Translations under genes and position numbers: made by a program | Source: Dokdonella_A sp937902695 | GTDB lineage: Bacteria; Pseudomonadota; Gammaproteobacteria; Xanthomonadales; Rhodanobacteraceae | DNA length: 64,000 nucleotides | Direction of reading: 5' to 3' | Assembly: GCA_048498135.1 (NCBI GenBank) | Contig: JBEHYO010000005.1 | Location: 20,633 to 84,632, forward strand | Notes under the pieces: model-generated | Seen by the model: only the letters and a program-made list of their open reading frames with translations | Told to the model about the DNA's origin: nothing | The model's database searches: none | Shown here: piece after piece, positions 1 through 9,180 of the stretch | How positions within the stretch are numbered: the first letter of the stretch is position 1 | How the letters are laid out: every line of letters begins with the position of its first letter

Positions 1-1743
1 GAGCGTCTGCGCCAGCGTCGCGTTGACGATGCAGACCTCGGAGGAATCCTTGACGTCGTGCGCGTCGAAGTCGCGTCCCTGCAGGCGGATGTCGAGGGCC
101 TGAAAGTAGCCGGGCGAGACGAGATTCACGAATGGTGTCAATGCGTCGCCGGATTGGCCCGGCACGTGGAAATCGCCTTCCTGCATGCGGCTGAAGTCGA
201 GGGGCACCAGCGCGGCCACGGCGGCGGCGGCGATGCCCGGCGTCGCACGCAGCCGGTCGAGGAGCGCGGTCTCGAGCGCAAGCCGGCGCGCGTCGGAATA
301 GCCGCTCGGCTCGAGATTGAAGTCGGCGGTGAGCACGTCGCTCACGTTGAAGCCGGGATCGATGGCCGCGGCGCGCTGCATCGCGCGCATGAAGAGGCCT
401 CCGCCGGCGAGAAGGATCATGGTCAGGGCGATCTGCGCGACGACCAGCGCCGAACCGAGCCGCGAGCGCTGGCTCGCGCCGCGCGCGCCGGCGAGTACCG
501 CGCCGGCGCCCGGCGCGTACGAAGAAGCGCGCATTGCCGGCACGAGGCCGAAACCGAACGCGGTCGCGAGCGTGCATGCAAGCGCGAACCAGAACGTGGC
601 GGCGTCGATCGGAATATCGATCGAGAGCGGCACCGGCACGGGCGGATCGACATGCGAAAGCAGGCGGCACGCGGCCGCGCTGAGTGCGAGGCCGAGCCCG
701 CCCGCGGCCAGCGAGAGCAGCGCGCTTTCGCTCATGAGCTGCAGCGTCACGCGCGCGCGTCCCGCGCCGAGCACGAACCGCATCGCGATTTCGTGGCGGC
801 GCGCCTCGCCGCGTGCGAGCAGCAGCGAGGCGACGTTGACGCACGCGACCAGCAGCAGCAGCGCGATCAATGCGAACAGCAGCGCGGAAAACGCGACGAG
901 GCCGCCGCGCAGCTCGCCCGGCACGCCATGCAGCGGCTCGACGCTGATCGTGACGCCGCCTTCGTTGCCGCGCCGCGGATAGTCGGCGGCAATGCGGGCG
1001 GCGATCGAAGAAAGCTGCTGGCGCGCCTGTGCGCGGGTCGTGCCCGGCATCAGCCTCGCCGCGAGCGACAGCCAGGTCGAGCCGCGCTGCTGGAGCAGCT
1101 GCGCCGCGCCGGGCTGGAGCAGCGGCTGATGGGACAGCGGGACATAGAACGCGGGCGTCAGCATGGCGACGGTGCCGCGGAAGTCGGGCGCGGCGACGCC
1201 GAGCAGCGTGAAGCGCTGGCCGTTGATCGATACGGTCCTGCCGATCGCGCCTTCGTCGCCGTTGAGATACTTGCGCCAGCCGGCGTACGTCGCGACGGCG
1301 ACCGGTGCCGCGCCGCTGCGATCGTCGCCGTCGCGAAGCAGGCGGCCCCGATAGGCACCGACCTGCAGCGCGTCGAAATAGTTGCCGCTCACCATCAGCC
1401 CGAACGCGCGCTCGGGGTTGCCGGCGACGTCGACGTTGATCCATTGGTGGCGATAGGCGAACACCTGCGCGACGTTCTTCGCGCCTGCCGCGTAGTCCTC
1501 GAAATCGGGCGCCGAGAACGAGTCGGTGCCGTGCGCCGGCGACACGCTGCCGAGTTCGACGAGATCGTCCGGCGCGCCCACGCCGCGCAAGGGCGCAAAG
1601 AGAAGCGTGTTGGCGGCGCTGAACAGCGTGATGCTCGCCGCGAGCCCGATCGCGAGCGAGAGCGCGGCGAACAGCGAGAAGCCCGGATTCGCGGCGAGCT
1701 GGCGCGCGGCGTAACGGATGTTCTGCGCAAGGATCTGCAGCAT
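1..1743 (-). CDS. FtsX/MacB-type (ADOP family) ABC transporter permease, 3' end outside window
   Basis: This is an inner-membrane permease of the MacB/FtsX superfamily, probably exporting a peptide, lipid or drug with the ATPase and adaptor encoded just upstream. The minus strand reads open from the ATG at 1743 to the window edge (581 codons; ADOP proteins are usually about 800 residues, so the last domain is missing). The N-terminus LAQNIRYAARQLAANPGF and the following helix (about residues 20-45) are typical of the family. A periplasmic MacB-PCD-like domain carries PERAFGLMVSGNYFDAL, and a helix bundle at about residues 275-305 (ALLFALIALLLLVACVN) is followed by an amphipathic EARRHEIAMR segment. 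The start lies 35 nt after the ATPase stop, so the three genes form one operon. Substrate is unknown. Confidence 0.9.
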   Translation of the reverse strand, partial: MLQILAQNIRYAARQLAANPGFSLFAALSLAIGLAASITLFSAANTLLFAPLRGVGAPDDLVELGSVSPAHGTDSFSAPDFEDYAAGAKNVAQVFAYRHQWINVDVAGNPERAFGLMVSGNYFDALQVGAYRGRLLRDGDDRSGAAPVAVATYAGWRKYLNGDEGAIGRTVSINGQRFTLLGVAAPDFRGTVAMLTPAFYVPLSHQPLLQPGAAQLLQQRGSTWLSLAARLMPGTTRAQARQQLSSIAARIAADYPRRGNEGGVTISVEPLHGVPGELRGGLVAFSALLFALIALLLLVACVNVASLLLARGEARRHEIAMRFVLGAGRARVTLQLMSESALLSLAAGGLGLALSAAACRLLSHVDPPVPVPLSIDIPIDAATFWFALACTLATAFGFGLVPAMRASSYAPGAGAVLAGARGASQRSRLGSALVVAQIALTMILLAGGGLFMRAMQRAAAIDPGFNVSDVLTADFNLEPSGYSDARRLALETALLDRLRATPGIAAAAVAALVPLDFSRMQEGDFHVPGQSGDALTPFVNLVSPGYFQALDIRLQGRDFDAHDVKDSSEVCIVNATLAQTL

Positions 1744-1778
1744 GCGGCGTCCTCGTGGGGATGCGGCGGTGGAAACGC

Positions 1779-2537
<759 letters not shown>

Positions 2538-2617
2538 CGTCGGAATCTTGCCTGTGGGGAGGTTGGGTTCGATGCGGTTCGATGCCGTAACGCTTACGCC
2601 GGTCGCCGTTGCCGGTG

Positions 2618-3871
2618 CTATCGGAGCCGCACGCGGTCGTGCTGGTCGAAGGCGCTCGTGTCGGACAGGATCACGCGGTCGCCGACGTTGAGGCCTTTGA
2701 CGATCTGGATCAGGTTGACCGAGCTCTTGCCGAGCTCGACCGGCACGCGGCTGGCGACGTCGCCGCCCGGGTCGAGCTTGAACAGGCGCACTTCGGAGTC
2801 GGATTGTCCGAACGCCGGGCGGCCGACATAGAGCACGTCGGGCAGGCGCTCGATCTCGATGGTGCCGTCGACCGAGAGATCGGGACGCGCGCCGGGCGGG
2901 AGCTTGCCTTCGAGATCGACGTCGACCTGCACGGTGCCGTTCTGCACCGCGGGATCGACGCGCAGCACCTTGCCGTCGATGATGCCGTTGCGCGTATCGA
3001 CCTTGACCGGCTGGCCGAGCGCGACGTCCTTCGCCTGCGTCTCCGCGATGCGAAGCTCGGCCATCAGCTCGCCCGGACGCGCAACGCGCGCGAGGTTGGC
3101 GCCGATCGCGACCTGCTGGCCTTCCTCGACGGGCACCTGCTGCAGGATGCCCTCGATGCCGGCGCGCACGTGCAGCGCATCGGCCTGGCGCTGGCGCAGC
3201 TCGCGCGTCGCGACGAGCTGGTCCAGACGCGCCTTCTCGGCGGCGAGCTGCGATTCGATGTTGCGGCGGAACTCGACGACGCGCTGCTCCTCCAGATCCA
3301 TGCGGTTCTTCGACTGCTCGAGCACGACGAGGCTTTTCTTGTATTGCACGGCCGGGATGACGCCTTTCTCGGCGACCGGCTTCTCGGCTTCGGCCTGCAT
3401 GCGCGCCGTTTCGTATTCGCTCTTCGCCTGCGCGTGCTGCGACTGCTCGTCGAGCAGTTTCGAGTTGAGATCGGTGCGCTTGGCGGCCAGGTCGGATTGC
3501 GCGGCCGTGACCGCGGTCGTCGCCGCGAGCAGCTGATCATCCACCTCGGGGTTGCTGAGCTCGAGGATGACGGTGTCCGGCTTCACGATCGCGCCGGGCT
3601 TGATCACGATGCGCTCGACGCGCGCGGCGGTCTCGGCGGCGATCCAGCGGATCTCCTTCGGGACCAGCGTGCCCGGACCGCGAACCTCGCGCAGCAGCTC
3701 GCCGCGCTTGACCTGATCGACGAGCACGCTCGAGCGTTCGACCGACGGGATCGCAGGGCCCAGCGCGGCGAGGCCGGCGACGGCGACGAGAAGACAGGCG
3801 GCGATCGCGGCCCCGATGACGTACTGGCGGCGGCGTTTCTTTTTCTTGAGCTCGGGGCGGGCAATGTCCAT
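2618..3871 (-). CDS. HlyD/MacA-type periplasmic adaptor subunit
   Basis: This 417-residue membrane-fusion protein would link the inner-membrane ABC permease to an outer-membrane channel. A lysine/arginine-rich cytoplasmic N-terminus (ELKKKKRRRQYV) precedes a single transmembrane anchor at about residues 20-38. Next come a beta/lipoyl half (PKEIRWIAAETAARVERIVI), a long coiled-coil hairpin at about 120-215 rich in Gln/Glu/Ala, the second lipoyl half (QVPVEEGQQVAIG) and beta-barrel domains. It is first in the operon adaptor-ATPase-permease, and the promoter should lie in the roughly 225-bp gap upstream. No outer-membrane TolC gene is seen nearby, so a shared TolC is presumed. Confidence 0.92.
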   Translation of the reverse strand: MDIARPELKKKKRRRQYVIGAAIAACLLVAVAGLAALGPAIPSVERSSVLVDQVKRGELLREVRGPGTLVPKEIRWIAAETAARVERIVIKPGAIVKPDTVILELSNPEVDDQLLAATTAVTAAQSDLAAKRTDLNSKLLDEQSQHAQAKSEYETARMQAEAEKPVAEKGVIPAVQYKKSLVVLEQSKNRMDLEEQRVVEFRRNIESQLAAEKARLDQLVATRELRQRQADALHVRAGIEGILQQVPVEEGQQVAIGANLARVARPGELMAELRIAETQAKDVALGQPVKVDTRNGIIDGKVLRVDPAVQNGTVQVDVDLEGKLPPGARPDLSVDGTIEIERLPDVLYVGRPAFGQSDSEVRLFKLDPGGDVASRVPVELGKSSVNLIQIVKGLNVGDRVILSDTSAFDQHDRVRLR

Positions 3872-4046
3872 GGCGCTGCAGTAGCAGGGGCCATGCCAGC
3901 CGGATGGCTCAATCGCGCAACCGCAGAATATTCAGCATAAACAGTAGCTTGTGCAATTTGTCCAGAGCACTTCGCGGTGTACGCACGGGGCGACCGTCCG
4001 ATACCGTACAGCGGGCATGAACGCCCACGTACAGCTGGCTGTTTCT

Positions 4047-4066
4047 CTCTCCCGGAAGCGGGAGAG
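4047..4066. repeat. CTCTCCCG/CGGGAGAG hairpin repeat
   Basis: Two 8-bp perfect arms (CTCTCCCG and CGGGAGAG) flank a GAAG loop. A longer relative sits at 31367-31392. It lies between the 3' end of the DUF2461 gene (minus strand, ends 4097) and the promoter side of the adaptor gene, so it may stop transcription leaving 4097. It has no T-tract, so it is better called a REP-like hairpin. Confidence 0.55.
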
Positions 4067-4096
4067 GGGATACGGCGCCAGTGGGTGAAGGAGCGA

Positions 4097-4783
4097 TCAG
4101 AACTCCAGCTCGAGCGCGGCGCAGAGGTAATCGATCATCGGCGCGATCCGCTTGAACGTGTCGACGACGGCCGGCAGCAATTCGTCCGACGTCGCGATCG
4201 CATCCGGTATCGCGGCGCCCGCGGCGAAGTTGCGGCGCTTGAGGTCCTCGATCAGTTCATGCTGCGGATCGAATCCGCGCGGCGGACGCGAGAGTGCCTC
4301 GCCCCAGAACTCGAAGCGCTCGCGGAAGGGCTTGCCGTGCACGGCTTTCTTCCATGCGGCCGGATTGTCGGCGAGGAACTCGCGGATCTTCTTCAGCGTC
4401 GGCGGCTCGGGATGCCAGAGGCCGCCGCCGGCGAAGCAGTCGCGTGGCTGGATGTGCAGATAGAACGACGGCGCCGCGACCTCGCGTCGCCGCTCGTGCC
4501 CGAACCGCGCGCCGGCCCAGGTCTTGTACGGCGTCTTGTCGTTGCGGAATCGCGTGTCGCGATGGATGCGGAACAGCGAACCGCCGCTCGGCCGCGGGTC
4601 GGCGCGATAGTGCGCGCTGATCTTCGCGAGCGGCGCCTGCATGTCCTCGATCAGGCGCAGGAACGGATCGCGCAGCACGTCCTCGTAGCGCGTCCTGTTC
4701 GCGGCGAACCACGCGCGATTGTTGTTCTTCGCCAGATCGCGCTGGAACCTGAACGTCGCCGCGGTGAAGTAGTGTCCGGCCAT
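4097..4783 (-). CDS. DUF2461 domain-containing protein (TIGR02453 family)
   Basis: This 228-residue cytoplasmic protein belongs to the DUF2461/TIGR02453 family, whose biochemical role is not established. The family hallmarks are visible: NNRAWFAANRTRYE near the N-terminus, a central FRIHRDTRFRNDKTPYKTW, and SFYLHIQPRDCFAGGGLWHP. I chose ATG 4783 because the family starts at this point and it lies 10 nt after the sbcB stop; a much longer open frame upstream only shadows sbcB. Tight spacing suggests cotranscription with exonuclease I. Confidence 0.9.
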   Translation of the reverse strand: MAGHYFTAATFRFQRDLAKNNNRAWFAANRTRYEDVLRDPFLRLIEDMQAPLAKISAHYRADPRPSGGSLFRIHRDTRFRNDKTPYKTWAGARFGHERRREVAAPSFYLHIQPRDCFAGGGLWHPEPPTLKKIREFLADNPAAWKKAVHGKPFRERFEFWGEALSRPPRGFDPQHELIEDLKRRNFAAGAAIPDAIATSDELLPAVVDTFKRIAPMIDYLCAALELEF

Positions 4784-4793
4784 CGTGCTTCCT

Positions 4794-6221
4794 CTACAGC
4801 AACGTGCGGCCCCAGACGTCGAGCTGATCGAGCACGATGCGCCCTTCCGCGCTGGTCGTCTCGTCGGCGCGGTAGGCCGCGATCTCGGCGAAGTATTCCT
4901 CGAGCGTGCGCGGCGTCGCCGGCGTCGCCGTTTCGAGGCGGCGCCGGCGCATGTCCTGCCAGCGTGCCGATTCGTCGGCGCTGAGCGTCTCGGGCCAGTT
5001 GCGCGCACGATAGCGGAACAACAGCTCCGCGCAGCGCGTGTCCTTGAACGCGAACGGGCGCGTTCCAAGCTGTTCGGGGGGCGTTTCGCGCACCGAGCGC
5101 AGCAGCAGGCGATCGTCGTCGGACATGAAGCAGTCGTAGAGCGCGACCTCCGCGTCGAGCGCGGGCTCGGGCTTCGAATCGCGCGCGAATACGCGCCGTA
5201 CCTTTTCGGCAAGTCCGCTCGCGGTACGCAGTTGCTCGAGATGGCGCAGGTTTTTCTCGACATCCAGCGCGATGCGCGACGTGTCGGTCGCCTTGAGGAC
5301 GCTGATCGGCGCGAGCGCGGGCGTCCGGTTGGCGTGGATGGTCTTGAGCGGAATGCGCTCGACGCCCTCGGGGAGGTCGGCGCGACGCGTGAAGACGCGG
5401 TCGGCGATGCCTTCGGCGTCGAGCGCAATCAGCTCCGTCGGGTCGGCATCGAGATCGAACACGATCACGCCGTTCGGCGAGGTCGGATGGCCCGCGATCG
5501 GCGCGACCATCGCCAGGCACCCGCGCGTCGACGGATACCGCGAGGAGACGTGCAGCAGCGGCGTCATCTCGACGACATCGAGCAGCTCGAACACGCGCTG
5601 CTTCCTGCGCAGCGCGAAATGCCAGTCCCAGAGCCGCGGCTGCCTGAAGCGCAGGATGCGCGCGATGCCGACCAGGGCCTCGACGTCGGCGAGCGCATCG
5701 TGCGCGCGCCGCTGCGGCACGTGGTTCGCGCGGGCGAGCTCTTCGAGGCGGAAGCTCGGCGCGCCGTCGTCGCGCAGCGGCCACTCGATCCCGTGCGGAC
5801 GCAGCGCATAGCACATGCGCGCGAGATCGATGACGTCCCAGCGCGAGTTGCCGTTTTCCCACTCGCGCGCATACGGATCGTAGAAGTTGCGGTAGAGGAG
5901 GTGGCGCGTGAACTCGTCGTCGAAGCGCAGCGAGTTGTAGCCGACGCCGCAGGTGCCGGGCTCGGCAAGGATCTCGTGCACGCGCGCGGCGAACTCGGCC
6001 TCGACGACGCCTTCGGCCGCGGCGCGCTGCGGCGTGATGCCGGTGACGAGGCATGCTCCCGGCGAGGGCAGCACGTCGGGCGCGGGCTTGCAGAAGACCG
6101 AGACCGGATCGCCGATGATTTCGAGGTCGGGTGTCGTGCGGATCGCGCCGAACTGGGCCGGTCGGTCGCGGCGCGGATCGGCGCCGAAGGTTTCGTAATC
6201 GTGCCAGAGGAAAGTCTGCAT
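4794..6221 (-). CDS. sbcB: Exodeoxyribonuclease I
   Basis: This enzyme degrades single-stranded DNA 3' to 5' during recombination and mismatch repair. The 475-residue length matches E. coli ExoI. The DEDDh exonuclease domain is clear: WHDYETFGADPRRDRPAQF at the N-terminus (Asp/Glu of motif I), VGYNSLRFDDEFTR (motif II) and RAHDALADVEAL (motif III). An SH3-like region (VSSRYPSTRGCLAMVAPIA) and a C-terminal helical domain follow. Start ATG 6221 gives the canonical MQTFLWHDYE beginning; longer in-frame starts run through the orn promoter and are unlikely. It is divergent from orn, with about 155 bp between starts. Confidence 0.96.
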   Translation of the reverse strand: MQTFLWHDYETFGADPRRDRPAQFGAIRTTPDLEIIGDPVSVFCKPAPDVLPSPGACLVTGITPQRAAAEGVVEAEFAARVHEILAEPGTCGVGYNSLRFDDEFTRHLLYRNFYDPYAREWENGNSRWDVIDLARMCYALRPHGIEWPLRDDGAPSFRLEELARANHVPQRRAHDALADVEALVGIARILRFRQPRLWDWHFALRRKQRVFELLDVVEMTPLLHVSSRYPSTRGCLAMVAPIAGHPTSPNGVIVFDLDADPTELIALDAEGIADRVFTRRADLPEGVERIPLKTIHANRTPALAPISVLKATDTSRIALDVEKNLRHLEQLRTASGLAEKVRRVFARDSKPEPALDAEVALYDCFMSDDDRLLLRSVRETPPEQLGTRPFAFKDTRCAELLFRYRARNWPETLSADESARWQDMRRRRLETATPATPRTLEEYFAEIAAYRADETTSAEGRIVLDQLDVWGRTLL

Positions 6222-6375
6222 CGTGCGTCCGCTGCCGGTCTCGCCAGCGTAGCCGCGCGAACCTGCGCCTGACAATCGCCGCCTGCTAGACTCGTCGCGA
6301 CGGGCCTGTCGGGGGAGGCGGCGCGGTTTTTGAGGCGCGGATTCCGAAACGCGCCGACATCGAGAGGAGTCGCGA

Positions 6376-6939
6376 ATGCACCATGAGGACAACCTGATCT
6401 GGATCGACCTCGAAATGACCGGCCTCGATCCCGATCGCGATTCGATCCTCGAGATCGCGACGATCGTCACCGACAAGGACCTCAATCTCCTCGCCGAGGG
6501 TCCCGAGTTCGCGCTGCGCCAGCCGCTCGAGCGGCTCGAAGCGATGGACGACTGGAACCGCAACCAGCATCGCAAGTCCGGCCTCTGGCAGCGCGTGCTC
6601 GAGTCGCGCGTCGACATCGGCACGGCGGAGGCACTGACCTGCGAGTTTCTCGCGCAGTTCGTCTCGGCCGGCAAATCGCCGATGTGCGGCAACTCGATCT
6701 GCCAGGACCGGCGCTTCCTCTATCGCCTGATGCCGCGGCTCGAGCGCTATTTCCACTACCGCAATCTCGACGTCTCGACGATCAAGGAGCTCGCGCGGCG
6801 CTGGGCGCCCGATCTCGCGCGCGGATTCACGAAGGAATCGACCCACACGGCGCTCAGCGACGTGCGCGATTCGATCACGGAGCTCAAGTACTACCGCCCG
6901 TTCATGGGGCGCCTCGCGGGCGTGCTGGAAGCGCCGTAG
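6376..6939 (+). CDS. orn: Oligoribonuclease
   Basis: This 187-residue DEDDh 3'-5' exoribonuclease finishes RNA decay by cleaving 2-5-nt oligomers, and clears pGpG made from c-di-GMP breakdown; the latter matters here because the window also encodes GGDEF and EAL proteins. Motif I is LIWIDLEMTGLDPD, motif II GNSICQDRRFLYRLMP and motif III HTALSDVRDSI, all as in E. coli Orn. GAGAGGAG-like purines precede the ATG at a good distance. Confidence 0.97.
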   Translation: MHHEDNLIWIDLEMTGLDPDRDSILEIATIVTDKDLNLLAEGPEFALRQPLERLEAMDDWNRNQHRKSGLWQRVLESRVDIGTAEALTCEFLAQFVSAGKSPMCGNSICQDRRFLYRLMPRLERYFHYRNLDVSTIKELARRWAPDLARGFTKESTHTALSDVRDSITELKYYRPFMGRLAGVLEAP

Positions 6940-6965
6940 GCCGAGCTGCAGAACGCCGTCCGCAT

Positions 6966-7045
6966 CGTCATTCGCGCGAAAGCGGGAATCCATCGTGCTG
7001 TTCGCGGCGCTCGAAAAATGGATTCCCGCTTTCGCGCGAATGACG
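6966..7045. repeat. 28-bp perfect inverted repeat (REP-like), likely bidirectional transcription stop
   Basis: Arms at 6966-6993 and 7018-7045 are perfect reverse complements over 28 bp, separated by 24 nt. Each arm contains GCGAAAGCGGGAATCC, and a single related arm occurs at 23799-23826. It lies between the convergent ends of orn (6939) and the anti-sigma-like gene (7061). The form matches intergenic repeat elements common in Xanthomonadales and other proteobacteria. Confidence 0.85.
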
Positions 7046-7060
7046 GCCAGGACGAGCCCG

Positions 7061-7921
7061 TCAGTCGAGCAGCTCGCGAAGATCGGGCGGCACGCGACGA
7101 TCCGGATGCGTGCGCACGAACAGGCGAAGGCTCTCGGTCGCCTGCTGACGACGGCCCTGCTGCATGAGATCGCGGATGTGCGCGAGCCAGTCCGACGGCG
7201 CGAGCTGCATGTCGCGCTGCAATTCCACCGAGCTGCTGGGCAGCGTCGGCGACGCGCGGCCCAGTGCGTTCGCCGCCGCGGCACGCTTTTCCGCCGCGGC
7301 CGCGCCCCGCGCCGCCGGTGCGATGCCCGCGCTCGCGTCCTTGGCCTTGTCGGCATCCGGCGCCTGCTCGGCCTCGTGTTCGTTGGCGGGAAATGCCTTC
7401 GGCGCGGGCGATGCGGCCGGTAGCGGCGGCGCTTGGGCCTGTGGCGGCTGCGGCGCCGGCTTGCTCTCGGCGCGCTGCTTGCGCAACGGCTTCGGCTGAT
7501 CGCTGCGATCGCCGGCGGCGCCCGCGGCGCGCTGCTGCTCCGGCGGCGGTGCTGCTGCGGCGGATGGCGGCGCTGCGTCGCGCGCCGGCATTTCGCGCCG
7601 GCTGCGCGCGGGCTCGTCGATCGGCTGCACCGGCACGACGCGCGGCACTTCGGCGGGTGCGGCCGCATCGTTCGCGCTCATCGGCTCGTGACCGATGCGC
7701 CATGCGAGCCCGGCCGCGAGCACGAGTCCCGCTGCGGATCCGACGCCGAGGATCCAGCGCTGCCGGCGTGGCGGCCTGCCGCTGTGCACGGCACGCGCGG
7801 CTTCGTTCAATACGGCGCGATCGAGCCGGCGCGGCGGCTCGTAGCGCGGCAGGCGGCGATAGAGATCGCCGATCTCGCCGCCGCCGTCGCGGAGCAGGTC
7901 GTCGGGGTCGCGCGCGCTCAT
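7061..7921 (-). CDS. Anti-sigma-like single-pass membrane protein paired with the ECF sigma factor
   Basis: This 286-residue protein has a short cytoplasmic N-terminus with RLPRYEPPRRLDRAVLNEAAR, one transmembrane helix at about residues 57-77 (WILGVGSAAGLVLAAGLAWRI), and a long low-complexity Pro/Ala/Glu-rich linker. A small C-terminal helical domain contains DWLAHIRDLMQQGRRQQA. Its start overlaps the stop of the sigma gene by 4 nt (ATGA), so translation is probably coupled, which with the topology suggests an anti-sigma factor. No zinc-binding H-x3-C-x2-C ZAS motif is visible, so the call rests on topology and context. Confidence 0.8.
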   Translation of the reverse strand: MSARDPDDLLRDGGGEIGDLYRRLPRYEPPRRLDRAVLNEAARAVHSGRPPRRQRWILGVGSAAGLVLAAGLAWRIGHEPMSANDAAAPAEVPRVVPVQPIDEPARSRREMPARDAAPPSAAAAPPPEQQRAAGAAGDRSDQPKPLRKQRAESKPAPQPPQAQAPPLPAASPAPKAFPANEHEAEQAPDADKAKDASAGIAPAARGAAAAEKRAAAANALGRASPTLPSSSVELQRDMQLAPSDWLAHIRDLMQQGRRQQATESLRLFVRTHPDRRVPPDLRELLD

Positions 7922-8469
7922 GAGGCGAACCTCGCACGGATGCGCGCGAGCGCATAGCGCAGGCGCGATTTCACCGTCTCGCGCCCGGCGCCGGTGATCT
8001 CGCCGATTTCATCGAGGCCGAGCCCGCCTTCGATGCGAAGCAGAAACGCGACGCGTTGCTCCTCGGGCAATTCCTCGAGCGCGATCTGCAGGCGACGCCG
8101 CTGCTCGAACTCGGTGAGCACGCGCTCCGGTTGTTCGCCTTCGGGGGCATCGAGTTGGCGGAACACGGCCTCGGCTTCCTCGTCCGACGCCTGCGGCTTC
8201 AGCCGCCGGAACCGGTCGACGACGAGATTGTGCGCGATCTGCAGCAGGAACGTCGTGAACTTCGCTTCGGCCCGATAGCGCTCGCGCGCCGCGACGAGCC
8301 GGCTCCAGGTGTCCTGGAACAGCTCGTCGGCATCGGCGCGATGCCGCAGCGTGCGCAGGAGGAAGCGGTACAGCGTGCCGCGATGGCGCCGGTAAAGCAT
8401 CTCGAAGGCGAGCAGGTCGCCTCCGGCGTAAGCGAGCATCAGTTCCTCGTCGGTCTTCTCGGACCCCAT
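7918..8469 (-). CDS. ECF-type RNA polymerase sigma factor
   Basis: This 183-residue sigma-70 protein of the extracytoplasmic-function group directs RNA polymerase to a stress or envelope regulon. Region 2 is visible as LAFEMLYRRHRGTLYRFLL and ADELFQDTWSRLVAARERY, and region 4 as LEELPEEQRVAFLLRIEGG followed by the helix-turn-helix LDEIGEITGAGRETVKSRLR. I chose ATG 8469 (MGSEKTDEELML) because it gives the standard N-terminus. The partner membrane protein overlaps its 3' end. About 700 bp of gene-poor DNA lie upstream. Confidence 0.93.
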   Translation of the reverse strand: MGSEKTDEELMLAYAGGDLLAFEMLYRRHRGTLYRFLLRTLRHRADADELFQDTWSRLVAARERYRAEAKFTTFLLQIAHNLVVDRFRRLKPQASDEEAEAVFRQLDAPEGEQPERVLTEFEQRRRLQIALEELPEEQRVAFLLRIEGGLGLDEIGEITGAGRETVKSRLRYALARIRARFAS

Positions 8470-8610
8470 GGCCGGGAGGGTAAGACATCGGCCGGAGGCC
8501 GTCACGGCAGGGGGCATGGTTCGTGAAACGCAACGCACTGCGCGGTGGGGTTCGATCTGAGTTGCCCGCATGTGGCGGGTTTGGTCCCCGAATCCCGTAT
8601 ATGAACAATT

Positions 8611-8705
8611 GAGTGCCCGCCGGACTGATCGTCTTGCCACGACAATTGCGCTGGCCCGTCGATATCCCCCAAGCACACTATCGATGGGTCGTCCGGCGGG
8701 CACTC
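8611..8705. repeat. 15-bp inverted repeat enclosing 65 bp
   Basis: GAGTGCCCGCCGGAC at 8611-8625 is repeated in exact reverse complement at 8691-8705. ACAATT occurs near both arms (8605-8610 region and 8642-8647). The unit resembles a small mobile or REP-associated element, but I see no target duplication and no second copy in the window. Confidence 0.6.
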
Positions 8706-8988
8706 ACTTCGCCACAGGCGAATCCGCCGGTCGCGTCATGCGACTGAAAATAATCGTCCGTTCGTGGCGGTTCCGGCCCCGATTTTACGAAATACGCCTG
8801 CGAGAGCACGCCTCGCGTGCGATCCCGCCCCCGCGTACGTGAGTGCGGAGGCTCTGTCGTGGCGGGCGGTTTATGAGTTCCTGTCGAGCGCGCGTCGTCC
8901 CACGGACGACGCGGCGTTCGCTTCGGCTGCGACGCACGTTGCGCCGGCTTGCGAATCGCACGATCGAACGGATTCGCAGAATGCTCCC

Positions 8989-9029
8989 GAAACGAAGAAG
9001 CCGCGCGGACGAGGGAGCCGTCCGCGCGG
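8989..9029 (-). terminator. Rho-independent terminator-like hairpin
   Basis: Perfect 11-bp arms CCGCGCGGACG (9001-9011) and CGTCCGCGCGG (9019-9029) flank a 7-nt loop. Read on the minus strand, the stem is followed by CTTCTTCGTTTC. This would end the transcript of the gene that stops at 9181, about 150 nt upstream. Confidence 0.5.
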
Positions 9030-9180
9030 CAGCGAGCGCCCGCCGCGGCGATCCGAACGAGGATCGGGACTCGTTGGCGGATCCGTGCGCTGGAGAACGC
9101 ACGCAGATTGACGCGCGACGGGCGCTCGCAGATCGATACGGATTCGGGCGCCCAATCCCGCCACGTGCGGGCGTCGTCCC

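Larger units (their letters stand above)
8470..9180. other. 711-bp gene-poor interval
   Basis: I find no convincing gene. Open frames on both strands are arginine-rich shadows. The interval holds the presumed promoter of the sigma gene on the minus strand, a 15-bp perfect inverted repeat (8611-8705) and a probable terminator hairpin for the gene ending at 9181. The part around 8580-8770 looks lower in GC than its surroundings. Confidence 0.6.
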
